Notes under the pieces: model-generated
Seen by the model: the letters and a program-made list of their open reading frames with translations, nothing else
The model's database searches: none
What the model was told of the DNA's origin: nothing
Position numbers and translations under genes: made by a program
Part shown: piece after piece, positions 1-4,306 of the stretch
Numbering within the stretch: the stretch's first letter is position 1
Layout: each line of letters begins with the position of its first letter
From: Candidatus Methanoperedens sp.
GTDB lineage: Archaea > Halobacteriota > Methanosarcinia > Methanosarcinales > Methanoperedenaceae
DNA length: 5,205 bases
Assembly (NCBI GenBank): GCA_027460605.1
Contig: JAPZAN010000217.1
Span: 1-5,205 of the forward strand
Direction: 5' to 3'

Positions 1-92
1 ATCTCCTCAAGTTCAAAAAGGGCATCCAACTCCTCTTTTTTCGCAATGCGAATTACAGGTTTCAAGGAACGGTCACGCGCGCCCTTACGCAT
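1..92 (-). CDS. Probable GNAT-family N-acetyltransferase, N-terminal fragment
   Basis: Only about 30 codons lie in the window; the gene continues beyond the left edge. The visible reading includes VIRIAKKEELDALFELEE, which resembles the first beta strand and helix of GNAT acetyltransferases (an I-R-x-A-x-x-x-D/E-L-x-x-L-x-x-L-E pattern). GNAT enzymes transfer an acetyl group from acetyl-CoA to an amine; the substrate cannot be told from this fragment. Two starts are possible. ATG at 92 has an AGGTG ribosome binding site 5 nt upstream and overlaps the DUF2111 gene by 31 nt. TTG at 65 overlaps the DUF2111 stop as TTGA, has GTGA 7 nt upstream, and gives a start closer to that usual for the family (MKPVIRIA). 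Either way it is translationally coupled to the gene before it. The family call is moderate because so little is visible. Confidence 0.5.
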   Translation of the reverse strand, partial: MRKGARDRSLKPVIRIAKKEELDALFELEE

Positions 93-469
93 TCCTGCAC
101 CTGTTTTACAACCTCGGGATAATCGCCAAAGATGAAACCCAGGTCCACAGTGCCGACCACATCAACGACGCCTATGGCAGCTATGCCATATCCTTCCTTA
201 TTCCTTATGGGTGCGACTATCACGGGAATGCCCGCATATTTGCCGCTTGTCGGGATAATGCGTATGGTTTTATTCTCTTTTAATACGGATTCAAGCACAG
301 GACCGCTATAATTATTATCAAGGATTTTTCCTTTTTCAATCCTGACGCCTTTTTTATTCAGGCTCCTCATGGTCACAGGCAGTCCGAGAAGTTCATGTAT
401 CGCCAGCGCAAAAGGTGCAATATCTTCGGAGTTTGAATCCGCTGAAATTTCAATTTTCTTATAATTCAT
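62..469 (-). CDS. DUF2111 family protein
   Basis: A 135-residue soluble protein that I recognise as a member of DUF2111, a family of unknown function found mainly in methanogenic archaea and relatives. Characteristic stretches are the N-terminal SEDIAPFALAIHELLGLPVTMR, here described as residues 14-35, then GVRIEKGKILDNNYSGPVLE, GIPVIVAPIRN and GIAAIGVVDVVGTVDLG. The last two hydrophobic strands linked by glycine turns suggest a compact alpha/beta ligand-binding or PAS/GAF-like fold, but that is inference. A GTG at 478 would add three residues; I chose ATG at 469 because a GGGTGGG sequence lies about 5 nt upstream and would be inside the coding region otherwise. It follows the universal stress protein gene by 31 nt and overlaps the downstream acetyltransferase, so the three are probably co-transcribed. 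No membrane segment or signal peptide is seen. Confidence 0.85.
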   Translation of the reverse strand: MNYKKIEISADSNSEDIAPFALAIHELLGLPVTMRSLNKKGVRIEKGKILDNNYSGPVLESVLKENKTIRIIPTSGKYAGIPVIVAPIRNKEGYGIAAIGVVDVVGTVDLGFIFGDYPEVVKQVQECVRARVTVP

Positions 470-500
470 ATTTCCCACCCGGTTTAAATTTCATATTAGA

Positions 501-899
501 TTATCTTGCAACAAGTACCGTGCATTCTGCATTCCGCACCACATTCTCGGCAACGCTTCCCAGAAGGACTCTTTTTAACCCTTTCCTGCCTTCGGAGCCC
601 ATCACGATTGTATGAACCTTGAGGCTTTTTGAAACATTCAAAATAGTTTCTGCAGGGCTTCCGAGCTTCAGGATTTTCTGAACATCCACACCCGTTTTTT
701 TCCCGTCTGCAACTACTTCGTCAAGAACTTTTTCACCATATTTTATCAATTCGTCCCGTTCGGATGCGGAAGGAACATTCACAACAAAAAGCGCCGCCAT
801 CCTGATATTATATGATTTTGTGATTTTTAATGCCGCAATTTCCGCTTTTTTAGCTGATTCAGACCCATCGGTCGCAAGAAGAACTTCAACTTTTGCCAT
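501..899 (-). CDS. Universal stress protein (UspA family), ATP-binding type
   Basis: A 132-residue single-domain UspA-fold protein, normal length for the family. It opens with strand VEVLLATDGS, whose Asp11 is the conserved nucleotide-pocket aspartate. Near the C-terminus it has the full G-2x-G-9x-G-S nucleotide motif (Gly101, Gly104, Gly114-Ser115), followed by the usual AENVVRNAECTVLVAR ending. Such proteins are cytoplasmic dimers that bind ATP and are linked to stress or energy status; the specific role is unknown. An ATG at 923 would add eight residues, but it lies inside a TATA-like element at 922-929 that is centred about 26 bp before the ATG at 899, so a leaderless transcript starting at 899 fits better. 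There is no ribosome binding site before either start. It is probably first in an operon with the DUF2111 and acetyltransferase genes. Confidence 0.93.
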   Translation of the reverse strand: MAKVEVLLATDGSESAKKAEIAALKITKSYNIRMAALFVVNVPSASERDELIKYGEKVLDEVVADGKKTGVDVQKILKLGSPAETILNVSKSLKVHTIVMGSEGRKGLKRVLLGSVAENVVRNAECTVLVAR

Positions 900-900
900 A

Positions 901-914
901 TGTGAATTTTGTGC
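901..914. promoter_or_regulatory. TGTGA-like repeat overlapping the start of the universal stress gene
   Basis: The plus strand reads TGTGAATTTTGTGC, two TGTG elements 9 bp apart. It resembles the TGTGA pairs found at four other promoters in the window, but it lies downstream of the TATA box, spacing is 9 rather than 10-11 bp, and the second half is imperfect. A binding site here would overlap the expected transcription start. Weak; it may be chance. Confidence 0.25.
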
Positions 915-921
915 TTTAAAC

Positions 922-929
922 ATATTAAA
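922..929 (-). promoter_or_regulatory. TATA box for the universal stress protein gene
   Basis: On the minus strand this reads TTTAATAT. Its centre is about 26 bp before the A of the ATG at 899, the archaeal TATA-to-start distance, so transcription would begin at or next to the start codon and the message would be leaderless. Confidence 0.5.
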
Positions 930-991
930 GCTTACAGTCAGGATTGCTTCCCGACTCTGGAGGTTCAGGCAAAGAAATCACTTGATAATAA

Positions 992-2026
992 TTATTCTAA
1001 CTTTTCAACCTGTATTTCTTTCATCGGTATTACAGGACTCATCACAATCAGGTTTTCAGAGCACCGGGATTTATATTTGGTGCCGTTGGAATTAAGCACG
1101 TTCAAAAGGATTTTTTCTATTGCATTTATAGCACGCACATCCGTATTCCCATGATAGATGTACAATGTATTCTCGTTCACGTCGATTCTTTCCACAATCC
1201 CCATGAATTCATACACCGATTTCATGGTCGGGATAAGTATTTCCAGCGGTATATCCCGTATCGGGATCTTATGAATTGCCTCTATAGGCGCCGTGAGATA
1301 ACTTGGGGCCTCCTTTCCTATCAACAATTCATTGTAATAATTTTTTGGGATGGTTACCATGTTATAATTGGTCTGTTTATAGAGATTAACAATGCATTTC
1401 CAGAATTCCTGCTTTTTCAAAATTTCACACGCTATATCGTCCATATCCCCAAAATAATTAACAAGAGACTGCCTGGCAAGATTTGTATTCACCTGTTTCT
1501 TGAAACTAATCGTGATTTTGTTGGACATCTTTTTCAAGGATACGATTTCCTGCTTTTTATGCGTGATTAAATAAGAAGAAATCATTCCACCGAGAAATTC
1601 CATCTTGTATATACTATTCCCGGACAGGGTGACCTTCACATGCGAGGGATGAACGTTATCATCGTAATCATCTATTTTTATATTGGTCTGCCAGCTCACA
1701 CCTGAGGTCATATCATCAAGATACCGCTCAAGGTCGGAGAGCATCACTATCTTCGCGGGGTCTATAATGCTGTTGAGATGTTCGGTATCTATCAGCCTGC
1801 CGCGGGCCTGTTTTATCAGCCAGTAAACGATTGTTTCGGTGAAGTTGTAGTCTGTTTTTAACCCGTCTATAAGTTTATTTACAGCCTCTGGGTCTTTTGT
1901 CATTATATCTATAAGGTCTATTATTTCACGCATCGCAGCGCTGAAATTCCCATTATGTTTTCGGACAAGCGGCTCCAGCTTCTGGAGATGTCCTGATTCT
2001 AATGATATGTTTTTTCTTATAGACAT
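992..2026 (-). CDS. Ribbon-helix-helix domain protein with unrecognised C-terminal region, possible regulator
   Basis: A 344-residue soluble protein. Residues 3-42 fit a ribbon-helix-helix (MetJ/Arc/CopG-type) DNA-binding domain: a short strand RKNISLE, helix HLQKLEPLVRKHNG, a turn at Gly26-Asn27, then helix FSAAMREIIDLIDIM. In this fold two strands pair in a dimer and insert into the DNA major groove. I do not recognise the remaining 300 residues. They are mixed alpha/beta, with a helical stretch (about 45-105) and two regions (about 110-185 and 265-325) of alternating strands and helices that could bind a ligand or mediate oligomerisation. No membrane segment is visible. The ATG at 2026 has AAGGA 7 nt upstream. 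Its promoter carries the TGTGA repeat shared with three other promoters, so it may regulate itself and its neighbours; that is inference. It does not have the short length (50-100 residues) of simple antitoxins, and no toxin partner adjoins it. Confidence 0.8.
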   Translation of the reverse strand: MSIRKNISLESGHLQKLEPLVRKHNGNFSAAMREIIDLIDIMTKDPEAVNKLIDGLKTDYNFTETIVYWLIKQARGRLIDTEHLNSIIDPAKIVMLSDLERYLDDMTSGVSWQTNIKIDDYDDNVHPSHVKVTLSGNSIYKMEFLGGMISSYLITHKKQEIVSLKKMSNKITISFKKQVNTNLARQSLVNYFGDMDDIACEILKKQEFWKCIVNLYKQTNYNMVTIPKNYYNELLIGKEAPSYLTAPIEAIHKIPIRDIPLEILIPTMKSVYEFMGIVERIDVNENTLYIYHGNTDVRAINAIEKILLNVLNSNGTKYKSRCSENLIVMSPVIPMKEIQVEKLE

Positions 2027-2027
2027 A

Positions 2028-2054
2028 AAAACGTCCTTTTAGCGCGCAAAACGT
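2028..2054. repeat. Direct repeat AAAACGT in the leader of the ribbon-helix-helix gene
   Basis: AAAACGT occurs at 2028-2034 and 2048-2054, exactly 20 bp apart, with GCGCGC (2042-2047) next to the second copy. The pair spans from the expected transcription start to just before the start codon. A two-helical-turn spacing could suit a second regulatory protein, but seven bases is short and it may be chance. Confidence 0.3.
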
Positions 2055-2070
2055 TCTATGGTTCACCTGA

Positions 2071-2077
2071 ATATAAA
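2071..2077 (-). promoter_or_regulatory. TATA box for the ribbon-helix-helix gene
   Basis: The minus strand reads TTTATAT here, a near-ideal archaeal TATA box. The expected transcription start is near 2049, leaving a leader of about 22 nt that contains the AAGGA ribosome binding site. It lies between a TTCAC at 2062-2066 and the TGTGA repeat at 2084-2099. Confidence 0.65.
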
Positions 2078-2083
2078 CGAAGT

Positions 2084-2099
2084 TGTGAAAATTGTGTGA
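2084..2099. promoter_or_regulatory. Putative operator, TGTGA direct repeat (copy A)
   Basis: TGTGAAAATTGTGTGA consists of two TGTGA elements 11 bp apart, one helical turn. It is 6 bp upstream of the TATA box of the ribbon-helix-helix gene. It is followed by ATAGTGAAC, an extension partly shared with copies at 3867 and 4226. A TTCAC at 2062-2066 forms an inverted partner across the TATA box with GTGAA at 2085-2089, spanning 28 bp. Placement upstream of TATA suits either activation or, with the third half-site, repression. Confidence 0.6.
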
Positions 2100-2140
2100 A
2101 TAGTGAACATGAAGTAATGAAAACAACATTAAATCAGGTA

Positions 2141-2155
2141 TCACACTTATTCACA
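2141..2155. promoter_or_regulatory. Putative operator, TGTGA direct repeat (copy D, opposite orientation)
   Basis: The plus strand reads TCACACTTATTCACA, the reverse complement of a TGTGA pair with 10 bp spacing. It faces the plus-strand gene at 2205. The inner half-site is 1 bp further from the TATA-like box than in the other copies, but the outer half-site keeps the same 22 bp distance. It shares a divergent promoter region with copy A, pointing the other way. Confidence 0.5.
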
Positions 2156-2162
2156 ACAGCAG

Positions 2163-2169
2163 TTTTATC
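2163..2169 (+). promoter_or_regulatory. TATA-like box for the small membrane protein gene
   Basis: TTTTATC is a weak TATA box. The expected start near 2191 would give a short leader of about 14 nt before the ATG at 2205. Its support comes mostly from its position relative to operator copy D. Confidence 0.4.
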
Positions 2170-2204
2170 ATTGAGAAACGAATTAGTATAATGAAGATTA
2201 AAAA

Positions 2205-2393
2205 ATGGTTTCTAAAAATATTACAGTCCTGAGTTTTTTACTTCCTATTGCCATGACTTTAGGCACAAGTCTTGCCATATTTTTTTATGAATATTATTCG
2301 TTGACATTACTTATCCTGTATGCTGCCGGAGGATTGCTGCTCTGTGTATATGTATTGGTATTAAGGGCTGACCGGCACAGGTCTGTAAGGTAG
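2205..2393 (+). CDS. Small two-helix membrane protein, function unknown
   Basis: A 62-residue protein with two hydrophobic helices, about residues 7-27 and 31-53, joined by a tight EYYS turn, and a basic tail (RADRHRSVR). The positive-inside rule places both ends in the cytoplasm. I do not recognise the family. No clear ribosome binding site precedes the ATG, which fits a short-leader message. Evidence that it is a real gene: a TATA-like box and a TGTGA operator pair lie at the right distance upstream, it is divergent from the ribbon-helix-helix gene, and it fills a space otherwise empty on both strands. It ends 39 nt from the convergent zinc-ribbon gene. It could be an accessory subunit of the membrane proteins encoded at 3010-3799, which share the same type of promoter site; that link is inference. 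Confidence 0.65.
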   Translation: MVSKNITVLSFLLPIAMTLGTSLAIFFYEYYSLTLLILYAAGGLLLCVYVLVLRADRHRSVR

Positions 2394-2432
2394 ATTCTAA
2401 TTTAAACCGTAATTATGATTTTAAGGATGTCT

Positions 2433-3008
2433 TCAGACACCTGCGACAAGTTTTAGTTTGGAGCCGCAATACGGGCATATGAGCCAGCTCGGCTCGATGT
2501 TTTTCTTACAGAATGAACAGGTCTTGGCAACTTCCACTTTCTTTATCAATTGGCTGCCGCAATAGGAACAATTATTCCATTTCGGGTCAATCGGGTTCTG
2601 GCATTTCTCGCAGAGCTTATAAGTAAAAGCCCATTTCTGCCCTTTTAACTCAACCCCGCACTTGGTACAGAACCTGTACGAAACTACTACGCGTTCCCCG
2701 CATGAAGAGCACATGGGTACATCGTGCATCAGCGTCGGATTGAGTTTCTTTTTAAGGTTCTCAAGGCACACACCCGCTTCACGCTTTACCATTTCCTCAG
2801 GGTCTTTCTCTGCCTGCATCTCGATAATCCTGACAAGACTCTTGGTAAAATCAGGCATTTCCATATCCATTTTTGCAAAATCCACCTTATCCTGGTTTAT
2901 CGAAGAAGAAATATATTTTAAGGTCATGAAGCGTGTGGCAACTATTTTACTTTCAAGCTTTTCAAGCATGTGCCGCCGTTCTTCTTCGGATAAAATCTTG
3001 CCGCCCAT
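2433..3008 (-). CDS. Triple zinc-ribbon protein with helical N-terminal region
   Basis: A 191-residue soluble protein. Residues 1-95 are charged and helical; the stretch EEMVKREAGVCLENLKKKL (71-89) resembles one helix of a HEAT-type repeat, though I cannot confirm one. Residues 100-181 carry three zinc ribbons, each built as C-x2-C-x10-C-x2-C: Cys100/103/114/117, Cys133/136/147/150 and Cys164/167/178/181. All twelve ligands are present. This is the DZANK-type or zinc-ribbon pattern, widespread in archaea and usually a protein-protein interaction or scaffold module rather than a catalytic one. The ATG lies 1 nt after the stop of the preceding membrane-protein gene; a GGAG sits about 14 nt upstream, so translation probably depends on coupling. 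It is last in the three-gene operon and may act as the cytoplasmic partner of the two membrane proteins. The partner role is inference. Confidence 0.88.
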   Translation of the reverse strand: MGGKILSEEERRHMLEKLESKIVATRFMTLKYISSSINQDKVDFAKMDMEMPDFTKSLVRIIEMQAEKDPEEMVKREAGVCLENLKKKLNPTLMHDVPMCSSCGERVVVSYRFCTKCGVELKGQKWAFTYKLCEKCQNPIDPKWNNCSYCGSQLIKKVEVAKTCSFCKKNIEPSWLICPYCGSKLKLVAGV

Positions 3009-3009
3009 A

Positions 3010-3330
3010 CTATTCCGTTATCTCCTCAATCGATATGGATAATAATATTGCGAATACAAAAAACAGAATCAAGGTCACTGATAATAAAGCCTCAAAGACA
3101 GGATAGAACCCTTCAAAAATAATAGTACCGATAGAGCCTACCGCCCTTGTAATACCCAGCAGTATGAAAAGATTGGCCATGATAATGAAATTCTTCCACA
3201 TCAGGTCCATTGTCTTTAAGCCTTTCAGTTCTCTTGAAATCCCGACAAGTAAATGAAAGGAAAGAACACTGCAAACCATTACTATCATGGAGGCAACAGA
3301 ATTCAGGACAACAAAGAATTCTTCATTCAT
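3010..3330 (-). CDS. Three-helix membrane protein, function unknown
   Basis: A 106-residue protein with hydrophobic helices at about residues 8-30, 43-66 and 75-100. The loop after helix 1 (RELKGLKTMDLMWK) is basic, putting it in the cytoplasm and the N-terminus outside. I chose ATG at 3330: AAGGAGG lies 6 nt upstream, a strong ribosome binding site, whereas an open frame extending to 3378 would run through the end of the preceding gene. The start overlaps the upstream stop by 8 nt (ATGAATGA). Compared with the upstream 158-residue protein it shares a Trp-Lys just before helix 2 (Trp45-Lys46) and Pro-Val-x-Glu at the start of helix 3 (Pro77 to Glu80), which suggests the two are distant paralogues that could form a hetero-oligomer. 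I do not recognise a named family. Confidence 0.82.
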   Translation of the reverse strand: MNEEFFVVLNSVASMIVMVCSVLSFHLLVGISRELKGLKTMDLMWKNFIIMANLFILLGITRAVGSIGTIIFEGFYPVFEALLSVTLILFFVFAILLSISIEEITE

Positions 3331-3799
3331 CTGCATCCTCCTTGCTGAACACACTCCACGGCTCATTACGCATCGCATTTATAATCTTCCGAAGCCCGAA
3401 AAGAAGTATTACGAATACAATAACCTCTATAACCGGGTCAAGAATCCTTACAATCGCATAATAAGTATTCAGGGCATCCGCTGATATGGCAATATCACGC
3501 TCGGCTCTTTGCACTGTCAGCACATCCAGCAAAATACCAAAAGCCATTATGACATTCCAGAACACGAACAAAACCATGGAAATTGAAAGGTATTTCCAGG
3601 TCTCGGACCCCTTTTCCGCTCTCTGCCACAATCCTGCAGCCAGGTAAGTCGCACCGCACATGCCAAGAAGGAAGGATATTAACCTTACGATTGTCCCGCT
3701 GATGTCAATCCCGTTACTTATGCCGTTGACAGCCCGGGCGACATTCAAGTTAGCCAATAATAATAAAACGCCAACTGCGGTTATTGTTCGTTTATTCAT
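3323..3799 (-). CDS. Membrane protein with signal peptide and three helices, function unknown
   Basis: A 158-residue protein. Residues 1-23 look like a cleavable signal peptide (basic MNKR, hydrophobic core, ARA before a likely cut). Three hydrophobic helices follow at about 33-57, 70-95 and 115-137, with a basic loop WQRAEKGSETWK and a basic stretch LRKIINAMR after helix 3, both predicted cytoplasmic, and an acidic C-terminus. Helices 2 and 3 are separated by an outside loop of about 20 residues containing QRAERDIAISADALN. Trp68-Lys69 and Pro122 to Glu125 match the positions of the same signatures in the next gene. It is first in a tightly packed operon with that gene and the triple zinc-ribbon gene. 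The promoter has a good TATA box at 3854-3860 and an operator-like repeat; AAGG about 11 nt before the ATG is a weak ribosome binding site. No enzymatic motif is visible and I do not recognise the family. Confidence 0.85.
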   Translation of the reverse strand: MNKRTITAVGVLLLLANLNVARAVNGISNGIDISGTIVRLISFLLGMCGATYLAAGLWQRAEKGSETWKYLSISMVLFVFWNVIMAFGILLDVLTVQRAERDIAISADALNTYYAIVRILDPVIEVIVFVILLFGLRKIINAMRNEPWSVFSKEDADE

Positions 3800-3853
3800 G
3801 ATATCAAGAACCTTAATTGTTTTTATTCTGAAACTTAATGTTAATTAATCAGG

Positions 3854-3860
3854 ATATAAA
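3854..3860 (-). promoter_or_regulatory. TATA box for the membrane/zinc-ribbon operon
   Basis: The minus strand reads TTTATAT, identical to the box before the ribbon-helix-helix gene, and shares flanking bases with it (TCG before, C after). The expected start is near 3831, leaving a leader of about 32 nt before the ATG at 3799. Confidence 0.65.
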
Positions 3861-3866
3861 CCGATT

Positions 3867-3882
3867 TGTGAAAAACGTGTGA
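3867..3882. promoter_or_regulatory. Putative operator, TGTGA direct repeat (copy B)
   Basis: TGTGAAAAACGTGTGA is two TGTGA elements 11 bp apart, 6 bp upstream of the TATA box, the same arrangement as copy A. It matches copy A at 13 of 16 positions and is followed by TATAGAAC, similar to the extension of copy A. Unlike copies A and C there is no TTCAC on the far side of the TATA box. Confidence 0.6.
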
Positions 3883-3924
3883 TATAGAACAATGATAATT
3901 AACAGTAATAATCAACAGGAGTGA

Positions 3925-3967
3925 CAAAATATATAAAAAGAAAATCTAACGGCTGTAATTTAGCCGT
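3925..3967 (-). terminator. Hairpin and T-run terminator of the two-CW gene
   Basis: On the minus strand, just after the stop at 3973, a perfect 6-bp stem (ACGGCT at 3949-3954 pairing with AGCCGT at 3962-3967) with a 7-nt loop is followed by a T-rich tract (TTTTCTTTTT and more). T-runs are the main archaeal termination signal; the hairpin adds support. It separates the two-CW gene from the downstream operon. Confidence 0.65.
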
Positions 3968-3972
3968 GGAGA

Positions 3973-4188
3973 TTATGTCTTAACGGATTTATACCAATCG
4001 CAGACCATGCATGTGCCATGTTTCTGGGCATGTGTGCCCTGGACCTTGCCTCCGCAGAATGTTCCTGCAACCATCCAGCAGTCCCTTCCATGATGCGGAT
4101 ATGCCGGGCATACGCCCATTTCTTTAACTTTTATTCCGCCAAGTTCTCTTCCGCATTTCTTAAGTTCCCAACAATTTTTTGGTGCCAT
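3973..4188 (-). CDS. Two-CW domain cysteine-rich protein
   Basis: A 71-residue protein with seven cysteines: Cys6, Cys12, Cys27, Cys37, Cys45, Cys60 and Cys63. The two Cys-Trp pairs (Cys6-Trp7 and Cys37-Trp38), the N-terminal NCWELKKCGRE, the CPAYP segment and the closing CMVCDWYKS match what is called the two-CW domain. It occurs as small stand-alone proteins and fused to sensory proteins in anaerobic bacteria and archaea. The cysteines probably bind a metal or an iron-sulfur cluster, but the function is not established. It has no membrane segment. The promoter is compact: a TATA box at 4213-4219 predicts transcription starting near 4190, so the message is essentially leaderless. It is divergent from lysA and followed by a strong terminator, so it is transcribed alone. 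Confidence 0.88.
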   Translation of the reverse strand: MAPKNCWELKKCGRELGGIKVKEMGVCPAYPHHGRDCWMVAGTFCGGKVQGTHAQKHGTCMVCDWYKSVKT

Positions 4189-4202
4189 AGGTATGGCTTT
4201 GG

Positions 4203-4232
4203 TTTCACATGTTTATTAAGTTACATGTGAAA
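4203..4232. promoter_or_regulatory. Perfect 10-bp inverted repeat flanking a TATA box
   Basis: TTTCACATGT (4203-4212) and ACATGTGAAA (4223-4232) are exact reverse complements separated by 10 bp, and the TATA box of the two-CW gene occupies the spacer. Half-site centres are 20 bp apart, two helical turns, so a dimer could bind one DNA face and block TATA-binding protein. The right arm is also the inner half of the TGTGA repeat at 4226-4241. Confidence 0.65.
4213..4219 (-). promoter_or_regulatory. TATA box for the two-CW gene
   Basis: The minus strand reads TTAATAA, centred about 28 bp before the ATG at 4188. It falls at the same place relative to the TGTGA repeat as the stronger TATA boxes at 2071 and 3854. 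Confidence 0.5.
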
Positions 4233-4241
4233 GAGGTGTGT
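4226..4241. promoter_or_regulatory. Putative operator, TGTGA direct repeat (copy C)
   Basis: TGTGAAAGAGGTGTGT has TGTGA and TGTGT 11 bp apart, 6 bp upstream of the TATA box of the two-CW gene, and is followed by AATAGCAAAC, matching the ATAG and AAC extension of copies A and B. Confidence 0.55.
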
Positions 4242-4263
4242 AATAGCAAACGCTAAGATTCCC

Positions 4264-4275
4264 GTGATGTGAAAA
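4264..4275. promoter_or_regulatory. TGTGA half-site next to the lysA TATA box
   Basis: GTGATGTGAAAA lies directly against the presumed lysA TATA box, where the TFB recognition element would be. The TGTGAAAA core equals the inner half-site of copies A and B, but there is no second half-site at the standard spacing and its orientation relative to the promoter is reversed. It could be a weak operator or, less likely, a ribosome binding site (GTGAT) for the alternative ATG at 4283. Confidence 0.3.
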
Positions 4276-4276
4276 C

Positions 4277-4284
4277 TATAATAT
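4277..4284 (+). promoter_or_regulatory. TATA box for lysA
   Basis: TATAATAT is centred about 26 bp before the A of ATG 4307, which predicts a leaderless lysA transcript and supports that start over the in-frame ATG at 4283 lying within the box. Confidence 0.5.
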
Positions 4285-4306
4285 GATTACAACTAATTGT
4301 GCATCT

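Noticed and set aside
1151..1570. Plus-strand open frame of 139 codons opposite the ribbon-helix-helix gene
   Set aside because: It is antisense to a gene with a convincing domain, promoter and ribosome binding site. Its translation has no recognisable motif and is rich in rare aromatic clusters, typical of a shadow frame.
1953..2144. Minus-strand frame of 63 codons across the divergent promoter region
   Set aside because: It covers the TATA box and both regulatory repeats and overlaps the start of the ribbon-helix-helix gene in another frame; no ribosome binding site or motif is present.
2041..2160. CRISPR-like or mobile-element repeat array made of the TGTGA motifs
   Set aside because: The copies are short, differ in their internal bases, face opposite directions and are tied to TATA boxes; there are no regular spacers, terminal inverted repeats or target duplications.
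992..2393. Toxin-antitoxin module (ribbon-helix-helix protein plus small membrane protein as toxin)
   Set aside because: The genes are divergent rather than in one operon, and the ribbon-helix-helix protein is far longer than a typical antitoxin, so the usual architecture is not met.
2394..2432. Bidirectional terminator between the convergent genes
   Set aside because: The 39-bp gap is AT-rich, but I find no stable hairpin or long T-run on either strand.
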